From JAEZKC01 sp046538945 (lineage in GTDB: Bacteria > Fibrobacterota > Chitinivibrionia > Chitinivibrionales > Chitinispirillaceae), in the NCBI GenBank assembly GCA_046538945.1, contig JBKHHW010000203.1, positions 1 to 5,324 of the forward strand: DNA of 5,324 nt, read 5' to 3'. The translations under genes were made by a program, and so were the position numbers. This document shows positions 1 to 5,324 of the stretch, piece by piece. Under the pieces are notes generated by a model that worked only from the letters and a program-made list of their open reading frames with translations, made no database searches and was not told the DNA's origin. Position 1 is the stretch's first letter. Each line of letters opens with the position of its first letter.

Positions 1-120
1 AACGGCCTGGGGTTCGGCCGCTTTTACGACTTTTTCCTCATTGACTTTTTTTGCGTCGCCTGCCAATAGTATTGTTGACATTGACAGCGCACATATTGCG
101 GTTAGTACAGAAATTCGCAT
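1..120 (-). CDS. 5' end of an exported protein of unknown function (partial)
   Basis: Only the first 40 codons lie in the window; the gene runs off the left edge. Reading leftwards from the ATG at 120-118, the protein starts MRISVLTAICALSMSTILLA. This is a signal peptide: one Arg, then a hydrophobic core, then small residues (LLAGDA) suitable for signal peptidase I cleavage around residues 20-23. There is no lipobox cysteine. The mature part begins with a Lys/Glu/Ala/Val-rich, probably disordered stretch (KKVNEEKVVKAAEPQAV). A purine-rich Shine-Dalgarno sequence (AAGGGGGA on the - strand, 131-124) sits just upstream and supports the start. The gene is divergent from asd and shares the 121-496 intergenic region with it. 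The function cannot be told from this fragment, but a periplasmic or outer-membrane protein is likely. Confidence 0.75.
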   Translation of the reverse strand, partial: MRISVLTAICALSMSTILLAGDAKKVNEEKVVKAAEPQAV

Positions 121-355
121 GTGTCCCCCTTTGGACTTTGGTTAGTTTTGATGAAATATTTTTAGGATTGTGACTGTTTTCTTAGTGAAAAACATAACTG
201 ATCGGAAAAAAATTTTCCAGAGGCTCTCTCTTTAGTTTAAAATCGGGCAGATAGCAAAATCAAGAGGAATCGTTCATTATTCTGAATTGCATTTAATTCA
301 ACATCTTGGGGTTGAGGAGAAAACCTCCTGCGGTTCCATCCAAAGCTGGTTTTTT

Positions 356-377
356 CAGGGTAAAATGACCCTGTTTT
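356..377 (+). terminator. Hairpin followed by a short T-tract, upstream of asd
   Basis: CAGGGT (356-361) and ACCCTG (368-373) form a perfect six-pair stem with loop AAAATG, followed by TTTTCCTTT. The shape is that of a short intrinsic terminator on the + strand. The complementary strand would be followed by A rather than T, so it does not look like a terminator in that direction. It lies upstream of the proposed asd promoter, and no + strand gene precedes it within the window. It could end an unannotated short RNA or be a protein-binding inverted repeat. Confidence 0.35.
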
Positions 378-448
378 CCTTTGAGAAAGTATACTGTTTG
401 CCTCGTAATCAAGGAATTCTGCTTACCCAAATATATTTTCTAATCCCG

Positions 449-454
449 TATAAT
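449..454 (+). promoter_or_regulatory. Candidate -10 box of the asd promoter
   Basis: TATAAT is a perfect sigma-70-type -10 hexamer. It lies 42 bases before the asd ATG and would give a leader of roughly 35 bases. No good -35 hexamer stands 16-18 bases upstream (the sequence there is near CTTACCCAAA), so this is a plausible rather than a strong call. Confidence 0.4.
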
Positions 455-486
455 TCGATGAAGTTTGTTTTTTTAGATTAAATATG

Positions 487-493
487 TGAGGTG
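487..493 (+). promoter_or_regulatory. asd ribosome binding site that decides the start
   Basis: TGAGGTG contains the Shine-Dalgarno core GAGG (488-491), five bases before the ATG at 497. An in-frame GTG at 491-493 would extend the protein by two residues, but it overlaps this core and so cannot be served by it. The ATG at 497 is therefore preferred. Confidence 0.75.
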
Positions 494-496
494 TTT

Positions 497-1612
497 ATGA
501 TCAGAGTTGGTTTTGTTGGATGGCGAGGCATGGTGGGTTCTGTTCTTATGGAAAGAATGCAGTCCGAAGGCGATTTCAAAGGATATGAACCGATATTTTT
601 TTCCACTTCCCAGGTTGGTGCCAAAGGACCCTCTATTGGATTTGAAATTCCACCTCTAAAGAATGCATACGATATCGAGGAGCTGTCCAAGCTGGATATC
701 ATTGTGAGCTGCCAGGGCGGCGATTATACCCAAAAGGTTCATCCTGAACTGCGTGCTGCCGGTTTCAAGGGGTATTGGATTGATGCGGCTTCCACCCTCA
801 GAATGGAGAAATCCAGTATCATTGTCCTTGATCCGGTTAACCGAAACGTGATCGATCAGGGTTTAAAAGACGGGGTCAAGGATTTTGTCGGCGGCAACTG
901 CACGGTGAGTCTCATGCTGATGGCGCTGGGCGGTCTTCTCAGGCGCAATCTGGTGGAATGGACATCTGCCATGACCTATCAGGCGGCCAGCGGTGCAGGA
1001 GCAAAAAACATGATCGAGCTGGTGGCTCAGATGACTCATCTGACCAGAGCGGCCGAGACACTCTCAAGCGCTTCGGCGACTGCGCTTGATCTGGACCGGA
1101 TGTTCACCCAGGAACTCCGCGGCGATGCGATACCGACTCAGTGTTTCGGTGCACCCCTTGCGGCATCTCTTATCCCCTGGATCGACAGACCGATGGAAAA
1201 CGGTCAGACCCGTGAGGAATGGAAGGCTTCTGCGGAAACCAATAAGATTCTAGGAAATGAGAAACCGGTACCTGTGGATGGAGTCTGTGTGAGAATCGGG
1301 GCGATGAGGTGTCATTCGCAGGGTCTCACAATCAAGCTCACTAAGGATATTCCTGTTGATGAGATCTCCGCCATGCTCTCTTCAGATCATGAATGGGTGA
1401 AAGTGGTTTCCAACGATAAGGATTCAACTCTGAAGGAACTCACACCGGCTGCGGTGAGCGGTACGCTTACGGTTCCTATCGGACGGCTCAGGAAAATGAA
1501 CATGGGTCCTGAGTATCTGGCAGCTTTTACCGTAGGCGACCAACTGCTCTGGGGTGCTGCTGAGCCGGTAAGGCGTATGCTCAATATAACACTCGGGCAT
1601 ATAACTGGCTGA
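497..1612 (+). CDS. asd: Aspartate-semialdehyde dehydrogenase, E. coli-type
   Basis: Asd makes L-aspartate 4-semialdehyde from aspartyl phosphate with NADPH, in the cytoplasm. This is the branch step to diaminopimelate/lysine, threonine and methionine. The 371-residue protein is close to the usual length (E. coli about 367) and reads like the E. coli enzyme throughout. The N-terminal dinucleotide-binding loop is G8-W-R-G-M-V-G14. The catalytic cysteine is C135 in GGNCTVSLM, with the same number as in E. coli. Q162 follows in the TYQAASGAGA segment. E240/E241 stand in TREEW, and R266 and H273 lie in VRIGAMRCHSQ, matching the E. coli substrate-binding Arg and the catalytic His one residue on. 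The C-terminal block around GDQLLWGAAEPVRRML is typical. All key residues are present, so the enzyme should be active. The ATG at 497 is chosen from its ribosome binding site. The gene is probably monocistronic, ending at the terminator at 1635. Confidence 0.97.
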   Translation: MIRVGFVGWRGMVGSVLMERMQSEGDFKGYEPIFFSTSQVGAKGPSIGFEIPPLKNAYDIEELSKLDIIVSCQGGDYTQKVHPELRAAGFKGYWIDAASTLRMEKSSIIVLDPVNRNVIDQGLKDGVKDFVGGNCTVSLMLMALGGLLRRNLVEWTSAMTYQAASGAGAKNMIELVAQMTHLTRAAETLSSASATALDLDRMFTQELRGDAIPTQCFGAPLAASLIPWIDRPMENGQTREEWKASAETNKILGNEKPVPVDGVCVRIGAMRCHSQGLTIKLTKDIPVDEISAMLSSDHEWVKVVSNDKDSTLKELTPAAVSGTLTVPIGRLRKMNMGPEYLAAFTVGDQLLWGAAEPVRRMLNITLGHITG

Positions 1613-1634
1613 TACTGAATCGTTTCTGAATTAC

Positions 1635-1670
1635 AAAGGTCCGGGCTTACCGTATTGTCCGGGCCTTTTT
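1635..1670 (+). terminator. Intrinsic terminator of asd
   Basis: AAAGGTCCGGGC (1635-1646) pairs with GTCCGGGCCTTT (1657-1668) as a 12-pair stem with two G-U wobbles and a 10-base loop. It ends in TTTTT (1666-1670). It begins 22 bases after the asd stop codon. The stem is GC-rich in its core and flanked by A and T tracts, a classic factor-independent terminator. Confidence 0.85.
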
Positions 1671-1701
1671 CATATATAATCAGGCATTTTCTGTTTAGTT
1701 T

Positions 1702-1710
1702 TGCTATATT
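1702..1710 (+). promoter_or_regulatory. Extended -10 promoter of the lipoprotein gene
   Basis: TGCTATATT fits the extended -10 pattern TGnTATAAT with one mismatch. It would start transcription near 1717 and give a leader of about 30 bases. There is no convincing -35 box, which extended -10 promoters can do without. A second TATAAT at 1675-1680 directly after the asd terminator is a weaker alternative. Confidence 0.4.
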
Positions 1711-1734
1711 GTAATTGAAGTGATTCAGAACATA

Positions 1735-1745
1735 GGGGAGGAGAG
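1735..1745 (+). promoter_or_regulatory. Ribosome binding site of the lipoprotein gene
   Basis: GGGGAGGAGAG is a strong Shine-Dalgarno stretch. Two ATG codons follow at 1748 and 1751. From AGGAG (1739-1743) the spacing is four bases to the first and seven to the second, so the second may be the main start. The choice changes the protein by one methionine only. Confidence 0.7.
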
Positions 1746-1747
1746 TC

Positions 1748-2854
1748 ATGATGCGTATTCTGAAATCTGTTGTCTTTGCGGTCTCTCTTTTTATTCTGGC
1801 TGGCTGCAGTTCGGATGTGGTGCAGATCCTGGAGCATCCCACGATAGTGAAGCCGGGAAGTGTCATAACAGTCAAACTGTCCAGTGCTTTTCTGCATGGT
1901 GCTCCCGGAAAAAGCTACTGGGCCAATATCAGCAGAGACAGTCTTCATGTACTGTTGGGGCTTCCTGAAGGGTGGAGTGTGGAGGGAGTGGATTTGTATG
2001 CGGCCAAGCATTACAAGGCGGCAAAGATTCTTGCTGAAATCGAGGATTTTGAATCGGTTATGAACGGTTCCTATGAAGATCAATTTCTGGAGCTGGAGGA
2101 TTCACTTGCGCAGTTTGAGAGCAGGAAATCCCCGATGCCCCACAATCCGTCTCTCAATTCGGCTCTGTCGGGGCGTTCGATAAGTGCCAGGTCTTATGCG
2201 GCTGCGGATTCTGAAGTGATGGTATCGGCCGATGATGTGTCGAACTGGAATGCCTACAGTTCTCCGGTGGATATCCAGTATCAGGCCATGACCGAGACAG
2301 ACACGTTCATTGTTCTTGATGAGGCTATGAAATCAGCGATTCAGGAGTATATGCCTGAAATGACTTTCATTCCAGATACCGTAGGTGTTACTGCCGTTCC
2401 GTTTTTTGTCTATGCCACGATTAGAACTGGAGAAGAACCGGGTGAATACGATATCTATTACTATTCGAAGACAAACAGTTTGTCGACCTATAATGAACTG
2501 GATCAGGGAAGCATGACCTATGCTACCGTGGTGCTTGACCCTGACGCACCAGCTCCGGTCAGAAACTACATGACCGCAGTCCATAGCGGGGGCATGCGAG
2601 CCATACCGGCTGCGTTTTCATCCCGAACCAGAATACAGCTGCCTCTAAACAGATCCGCGGAGGCTGGGATAGATATTCTGTCTCTCAGAGGGCAACTGGT
2701 CAGGTCATTCACCAGCATTGATTCCCGGTCCCGGTTCTTTGTCTGGAACGGAACGGATCAGAGCGGTCGTGAGGTGAAGTCCGGAACGTATATTGTTCGC
2801 CACAGAGACAGACTGGACAATGTGAGCCACTGTGTTGTGAGAAAGCTGAGATAG
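1748..2854 (+). CDS. Lipoprotein of unknown function with a FlgD-Ig-like C-terminal domain
   Basis: The 368-residue product begins with a lipoprotein signal peptide: R3 and K6, a hydrophobic core, then the lipobox L17-A-G-C20. C20 would be lipid-modified. Serine at +2 suggests outer-membrane sorting by the E. coli rule, if that rule applies here. Residues 26-80 look like a beta-rich domain (PTIVKPGSVITVKLSS, then LLGLPEGWSVEG). Residues 95-170 are acidic then Ser/Ala-rich and probably partly disordered. Residues 185-240 are again beta-rich. The last 75 or so residues resemble the FlgD Ig-like fold found at the ends of many exported proteins: DILSLRGQLVRSF, then FVWNGTDQSGREVKSGTYIV. The ATG at 1751 may be the true start. 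The gene has its own promoter and terminator-like signals, so it is probably a single unit. I do not recognise the family. The membrane location is well supported; the function is unknown. Confidence 0.9.
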   Translation: MMRILKSVVFAVSLFILAGCSSDVVQILEHPTIVKPGSVITVKLSSAFLHGAPGKSYWANISRDSLHVLLGLPEGWSVEGVDLYAAKHYKAAKILAEIEDFESVMNGSYEDQFLELEDSLAQFESRKSPMPHNPSLNSALSGRSISARSYAAADSEVMVSADDVSNWNAYSSPVDIQYQAMTETDTFIVLDEAMKSAIQEYMPEMTFIPDTVGVTAVPFFVYATIRTGEEPGEYDIYYYSKTNSLSTYNELDQGSMTYATVVLDPDAPAPVRNYMTAVHSGGMRAIPAAFSSRTRIQLPLNRSAEAGIDILSLRGQLVRSFTSIDSRSRFFVWNGTDQSGREVKSGTYIVRHRDRLDNVSHCVVRKLR

Positions 2855-2870
2855 GAGTTCATGCGATGTT

Positions 2871-2899
2871 GCGGCCGGAGCATGCCCCTTCGGCCGTTT
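2871..2899 (+). terminator. Terminator-like hairpin after the lipoprotein gene
   Basis: GCGGCCGGAG (2871-2880) pairs with CTTCGGCCGT (2888-2897) around the loop CATGCCC, a 10-pair stem with two G-U wobbles. It starts 17 bases after the stop codon. The T-tract is short (TTT at 2897-2899, then CC), so termination may be incomplete. Confidence 0.6.
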
Positions 2900-3195
2900 C
2901 CTTCAGTTGCCTCTTTCCCCTCCCTATAAAGTACTTTTTAGGTGAATAGATCGCTTCCTGCCGGAAATTCAGAGTGAATAATTTGCAAACAGCAGGAAAA
3001 GTACTCTGGAAAACGGAATTGCCTGGAATAAAGGATTCAGAATACCGTAATTAGTCTAGCCGAGTTTGTTGAGGTCCAATGTGAAAAACACATCGGTAAG
3101 TTATTGATTATGTATGCTGTTTTGTTTGGTAGGTACACTAAATAAGTTTTTTGAACTGGCGCAGGGCAGTACATTTGTGTATCTTCTATTCAACG

Positions 3196-3224
3196 AAAAA
3201 GATTCAGTTAGAATCATTTTTTTT
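3196..3224 (+). terminator. Weak hairpin with an eight-T tract
   Basis: GATTC (3201-3205) and GAATC (3211-3215) form a five-pair stem with loop AGTTA. An outer AAAA/TTTT extension follows across one A-A mismatch. T8 (3217-3224) comes next. The stem is AT-rich and weak, but the layout is that of an intrinsic terminator on the + strand. It could end a short transcript within the gap. Confidence 0.3.
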
Positions 3225-3349
3225 GTTTTCATCTTTTTAGATGATACCTTCTTCCGGAAGTGGCTCCCTTCTGATGAAGTTCTTCTCAGAGTACCGCAGC
3301 CGCCGCTTACCGAAAAGTTATGCCGAAATGAAACCGGCAGTTTCTGTAG

Positions 3350-3399
3350 AGTGACTGGGATAATAGCCATATACGGCTTTTTTCAGTATCCCGCTCACT
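3350..3399 (+). promoter_or_regulatory. Stem-loop with an internal U-tract in the leader of the KamA-like gene
   Basis: AGTGACTGGGATA (3350-3362) pairs with TATCCCGCTCACT (3387-3399) as a 13-position stem with one C-C mismatch and one U-G wobble. Inside it is a smaller hairpin, AGCC (3365-3368) with GGCT (3375-3378), running into T6 (3378-3383). The element ends 31 bases before the start codon. A short terminator nested in a longer stem could be an attenuator, or the whole could be a leader fold or the end of a small RNA. The fold is seen; the role is inferred. Confidence 0.45.
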
Positions 3400-3430
3400 G
3401 TTATTAATTTGCTTTCAGGGGAGATTTGAT

Positions 3431-5248
3431 ATGATTTCCACATCCGCTCTAGTGAGTTCAACAAAAGAGATGATTTTAGAAACTCTGTGGATAAGCGATC
3501 CCGCCATTCATGATCTTCTTAAGAGGGCTCTAGATCTTAGCAACGCCAGAGATATGTTCTTTTCATATTTGGATAGTTTGGAACGGCACTACTTCAATGT
3601 GTATTCTCCTCGTTTCCGCACTTCACATCACATAATCGAACGTAATAATGCAAAAGAGTGCATACGGGTACTGAAGAACATAATCCGTACAGAAAATGAG
3701 GTACTTACCGGTTTTTCTGCTCTTAAGGTCCTTATGCAGATTGCTCAGCAAAGAGATGGTGTTCTGGAAAAAACGGACAAGGGTTTTCTTTGTGAGTTCA
3801 TTTATCTGTTCAGGGGTATAAACGGCAAGTCTGGTGTTCTTGCACCTCCTTCCCGCTCAACCACTAATATCAGAAAGGAAGATGCTCAGCTTCGATCCCA
3901 TCATCTGGACAGATATTCCGATCGTATGTATTCCCGTTTCAGAAGGTATAAGAGAGGAACGGATTCGGTTGTAAGCAGATCGAGAATGGAGCTGAAGGCG
4001 AAGATCCTGAGTCATTTTGGAGCATCTGAGAATGATTGGAAAGATTACCGATGGCACCTGCGACATATAATACGCAATGCCGATGAACTCTCCTCGCTTG
4101 TGAGACTGGGAAAGGATGAGCTTGCTGGATTGAAGGAGGCCGAGCGTACGAATGTGCCGGTTCATGTAACTCCCTATTATGTTTCTCTTTTTTCAGAGTC
4201 GGGGCGTACTTCTCATGATCGTGTCGCCCGTACACAGGTCCTTCCCAGTGTGAATTACTGCCGTTCTGTCGAAAAGAGCAGGAGCAGCGGTGTGGACAAC
4301 GATTTCATGGGAGAAAAACATACCAGTCCCATCGAGTGTATCACCAGGCGTTATCCTCAGATAGTCATTCTTAAACCTTTCGATTCCTGTCCCCAGATAT
4401 GTGTCTACTGCCAGAGGAACTGGGAGATAAAGGACATAGACAACGGGTTTGTCTCAGAAGATAAGGTGGACAAGGCAATCGAATGGATCAGGAGCAACAA
4501 ATCCATTACCGAGGTACTGGTTACCGGTGGAGATCCTCTGACACTGAGCAGTGAGCGGTTGGATGAAATCCTGGGAAAGATATCAGCCATAAAGAGAGTG
4601 GAAAGAATAAGAATAGGCACGAGAACACTGGTCACTCTTCCCATGAGAATAGATCGAAAACTGGTGGATGTGCTTTCGAAATATCATGTGTGGGGTCAGC
4701 GGGAAATCGCTATTGTGACTCATATAGAGCACACCTGCGAACTTACCGAAGAAGTCCTCGACGCTGTTAAAATGATCAAGGCCGCCGGGATGAACATTTA
4801 CAATCAGCAGGTGTTCACCTATTATAACAGCCGACGTTTTGAAACAGCCTTCCTGCGCAGGCAGCTCAAACTTTGCGGTATTGATCCCTATTATTCGTTC
4901 AATACCAAGGGGAAAGAGGAAACTGCCGATTTCAGAGTTCCTATTCCCAGAATAGAGCAGGAAAACAAGGAGGAAGCTCGACTTCTTCCGGGGCTCGTTC
5001 GTACCGATGAGCCGGTTTTCAATGTTCCCAAGCTGGGAAAGTCACACCTGCGTGCCTGGCAGGACCACGAACCCATAATGATCCTGCCCGATGGCCGGCG
5101 CATATATCGATTCTACCCCTGGGAGTCGAGAATATCATTGGCGGAAGATTACCTCTATGCCGACGTTTCCATCTATGAGTACCTTGAGCGTCTGTCGGCG
5201 GAGGGTGAGGATGTGGACGAGTACGAGTCGATCTGGTATTATTTCTAG
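3431..5248 (+). CDS. KamA-family radical SAM enzyme, probable amino acid 2,3-aminomutase (substrate uncertain)
   Basis: The 605-residue protein has a lysine 2,3-aminomutase-like core from about residue 200 to 565. The core opens with N201-D-W-K-D-Y-R-W-H-L-R, and TPYYVSL (247-253) follows. The 4Fe-4S/SAM motif is C320-x3-C324-x2-C327. R329, two residues after the last cysteine, matches LAM Arg134, which binds the substrate carboxylate. VTGGDP (364-369), THIEH (430-434) and NQQV (458-461) are also family features. K537 in PKLGKS aligns without gaps with the PLP lysine (K337) of LAM. By the same alignment K493 replaces Asp293, and N531 lies at or beside Asp330, so lysine is unlikely to be the substrate. 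The C-terminal zinc cysteines of LAM are absent. Residues 1-190 are an extra, mostly helical region that I do not recognise; LAM is about 416 residues. AGGGGAG (3417-3423) stands seven bases before the ATG and supports the start. A 2,3-aminomutase, perhaps for glutamate, is the best guess. Confidence 0.85.
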   Translation: MISTSALVSSTKEMILETLWISDPAIHDLLKRALDLSNARDMFFSYLDSLERHYFNVYSPRFRTSHHIIERNNAKECIRVLKNIIRTENEVLTGFSALKVLMQIAQQRDGVLEKTDKGFLCEFIYLFRGINGKSGVLAPPSRSTTNIRKEDAQLRSHHLDRYSDRMYSRFRRYKRGTDSVVSRSRMELKAKILSHFGASENDWKDYRWHLRHIIRNADELSSLVRLGKDELAGLKEAERTNVPVHVTPYYVSLFSESGRTSHDRVARTQVLPSVNYCRSVEKSRSSGVDNDFMGEKHTSPIECITRRYPQIVILKPFDSCPQICVYCQRNWEIKDIDNGFVSEDKVDKAIEWIRSNKSITEVLVTGGDPLTLSSERLDEILGKISAIKRVERIRIGTRTLVTLPMRIDRKLVDVLSKYHVWGQREIAIVTHIEHTCELTEEVLDAVKMIKAAGMNIYNQQVFTYYNSRRFETAFLRRQLKLCGIDPYYSFNTKGKEETADFRVPIPRIEQENKEEARLLPGLVRTDEPVFNVPKLGKSHLRAWQDHEPIMILPDGRRIYRFYPWESRISLAEDYLYADVSIYEYLERLSAEGEDVDEYESIWYYF

Positions 5249-5265
5249 GTTCAGAGTTTCCGGGG

Positions 5266-5324
5266 TTCGGAGATTAGATTATACTTCGACTCCGAAGACT
5301 ACGCTCAGTATGAACGGAACCGCG
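5266..5324. repeat. Possible dispersed intergenic repeat with an inverted repeat
   Basis: After the last stop codon, TTCGGAG (5266-5272) and CTCCGAA (5290-5296) form a seven-pair inverted repeat with a 17-base spacer. There is no T-tract, so it is not an obvious terminator. The following GACTACGCTCAGTATGAACGG (5297 onward), together with CTTCGACTCCG (5284-5294), resembles the CTTCGACTCCGCTCAG-type repeats scattered between genes in many bacterial genomes. Only one copy is seen and the window ends here, so the call rests on memory of that pattern. Confidence 0.35.

Larger units (their letters stand above)
121..496. other. Divergent intergenic region between the exported-protein gene and asd
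   Basis: This is 376 bases of AT-rich, non-coding DNA between two divergent genes, so both promoters should lie here. It contains the palindrome GGAAAAAAATTTTCC (204-218), a short inverted repeat AGGAG/CTCCT (315-319 and 325-329), a perfect hairpin at 356-373, a consensus -10 box at 449-454 and a run of seven T at 468-474. A 64-codon TTG-started frame (287-481) has no ribosome binding site at a usable distance and no recognisable product, so I do not call it. I saw none of the conserved elements of a lysine riboswitch. Confidence 0.6.
2900..3430. other. Long non-coding gap upstream of the KamA-like gene
   Basis: No convincing gene lies in these 531 bases. A 97-codon frame (3114-3407 +) and an opposed 89-codon frame (3370-3101 -) overlap each other, lack a good ribosome binding site and show no recognisable protein. 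Visible structure includes the palindromes AAAGTACTTT (2928-2937) and CTTCCGGAAG (3251-3260). Short hairpins are ATGTG/CACAT (3079-3093) and TGCCG/CGGCA (3321-3339). Two larger elements at 3196-3224 and 3350-3399 are listed separately. The region must hold the promoter of the downstream gene, but I cannot pick a convincing -35/-10 pair. It could be a long regulated leader or hold a small RNA. Confidence 0.55.

Noticed and set aside
287..481. A 64-codon TTG-started frame before asd
   Set aside because: There is no Shine-Dalgarno sequence at a usable distance, and it runs through the 356-373 hairpin and the candidate asd promoter.
241..496. Lysine riboswitch upstream of asd
   Set aside because: asd genes are sometimes controlled this way, but I could not find the conserved lysine-box core sequences or its long multi-helix layout.
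1387..2083. Two long - strand frames across the end of asd and the start of the lipoprotein gene
   Set aside because: Both are shadows of well-supported + strand genes and also cross the asd terminator. Their products have no recognisable features.
2955..2998. Seven-base inverted repeat TTCCTGC / GCAGGAA
   Set aside because: The 30-base loop, the lack of a T-tract and the short arms make it likely to be chance.
3093..3313. Eight-base inverted repeat TCGGTAAG / CTTACCGA spaced about 205 bases apart
   Set aside because: In a gap of this length one or two such eight-base pairs are expected by chance, and the arms do not extend further.
3114..3407. A 97-codon + strand frame upstream of the KamA-like gene
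   Set aside because: It lacks a good ribosome binding site, crosses the hairpins at 3196-3224 and 3350-3399, overlaps an equally long opposed frame, and has a Phe-rich composition typical of translated T-rich non-coding DNA.
497..5248. asd and the KamA-like gene as one lysine-related operon
   Set aside because: A strong terminator, an unrelated lipoprotein gene and a 576-base gap separate them, and the KamA-like pocket residues argue against lysine as substrate.

Overview
The window is ordinary bacterial chromosome of moderate GC content. It holds three complete protein genes on the + strand, the 5' end of a fourth gene on the - strand at the left edge, and three sizeable intergenic stretches. 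There is no tRNA, rRNA, CRISPR array, transposase or phage gene. The source organism cannot be fixed from the sequence. A lipoprotein with a FlgD-Ig-like C-terminal domain, exported proteins and a long KamA-type radical SAM enzyme would suit a Gram-negative of the Fibrobacterota/FCB type or a deltaproteobacterial lineage, but this is a guess.

Layout. Positions 1-120 (-) encode the first 40 residues of an exported protein. Positions 121-496 are a divergent intergenic region that probably carries both promoters. Positions 497-1612 (+) are asd, the E. coli-type aspartate-semialdehyde dehydrogenase, followed by a good intrinsic terminator at 1635-1670. Positions 1748-2854 (+) encode a lipoprotein of unknown function with its own extended -10 promoter and a terminator-like hairpin at 2871-2899. 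Positions 2855-3430 are a 576-base non-coding gap with several hairpins, including a stem-loop with an internal U-tract just before the next gene. Positions 3431-5248 (+) encode a 605-residue KamA/lysine 2,3-aminomutase-family radical SAM protein. The last 76 bases are non-coding and may be part of a dispersed repeat.

The genes look like separate transcription units, because terminators or long gaps divide them. Asd makes the aspartate semialdehyde that feeds lysine, diaminopimelate, threonine and methionine synthesis, and the KamA-like enzyme probably acts on an amino acid. Nothing in the sequence links them further.

The most interesting object is the KamA-like protein. It keeps the radical SAM cysteines, the GGDP motif and a lysine at the PLP site. 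It has Lys where lysine 2,3-aminomutase has the substrate-binding Asp293, and an Asn at or next to the Asp330 site. It has no cysteine in its C-terminal 120 residues and carries about 190 extra residues at its N-terminus. This points to a substrate other than lysine. The pattern resembles the changes reported for glutamate 2,3-aminomutase.
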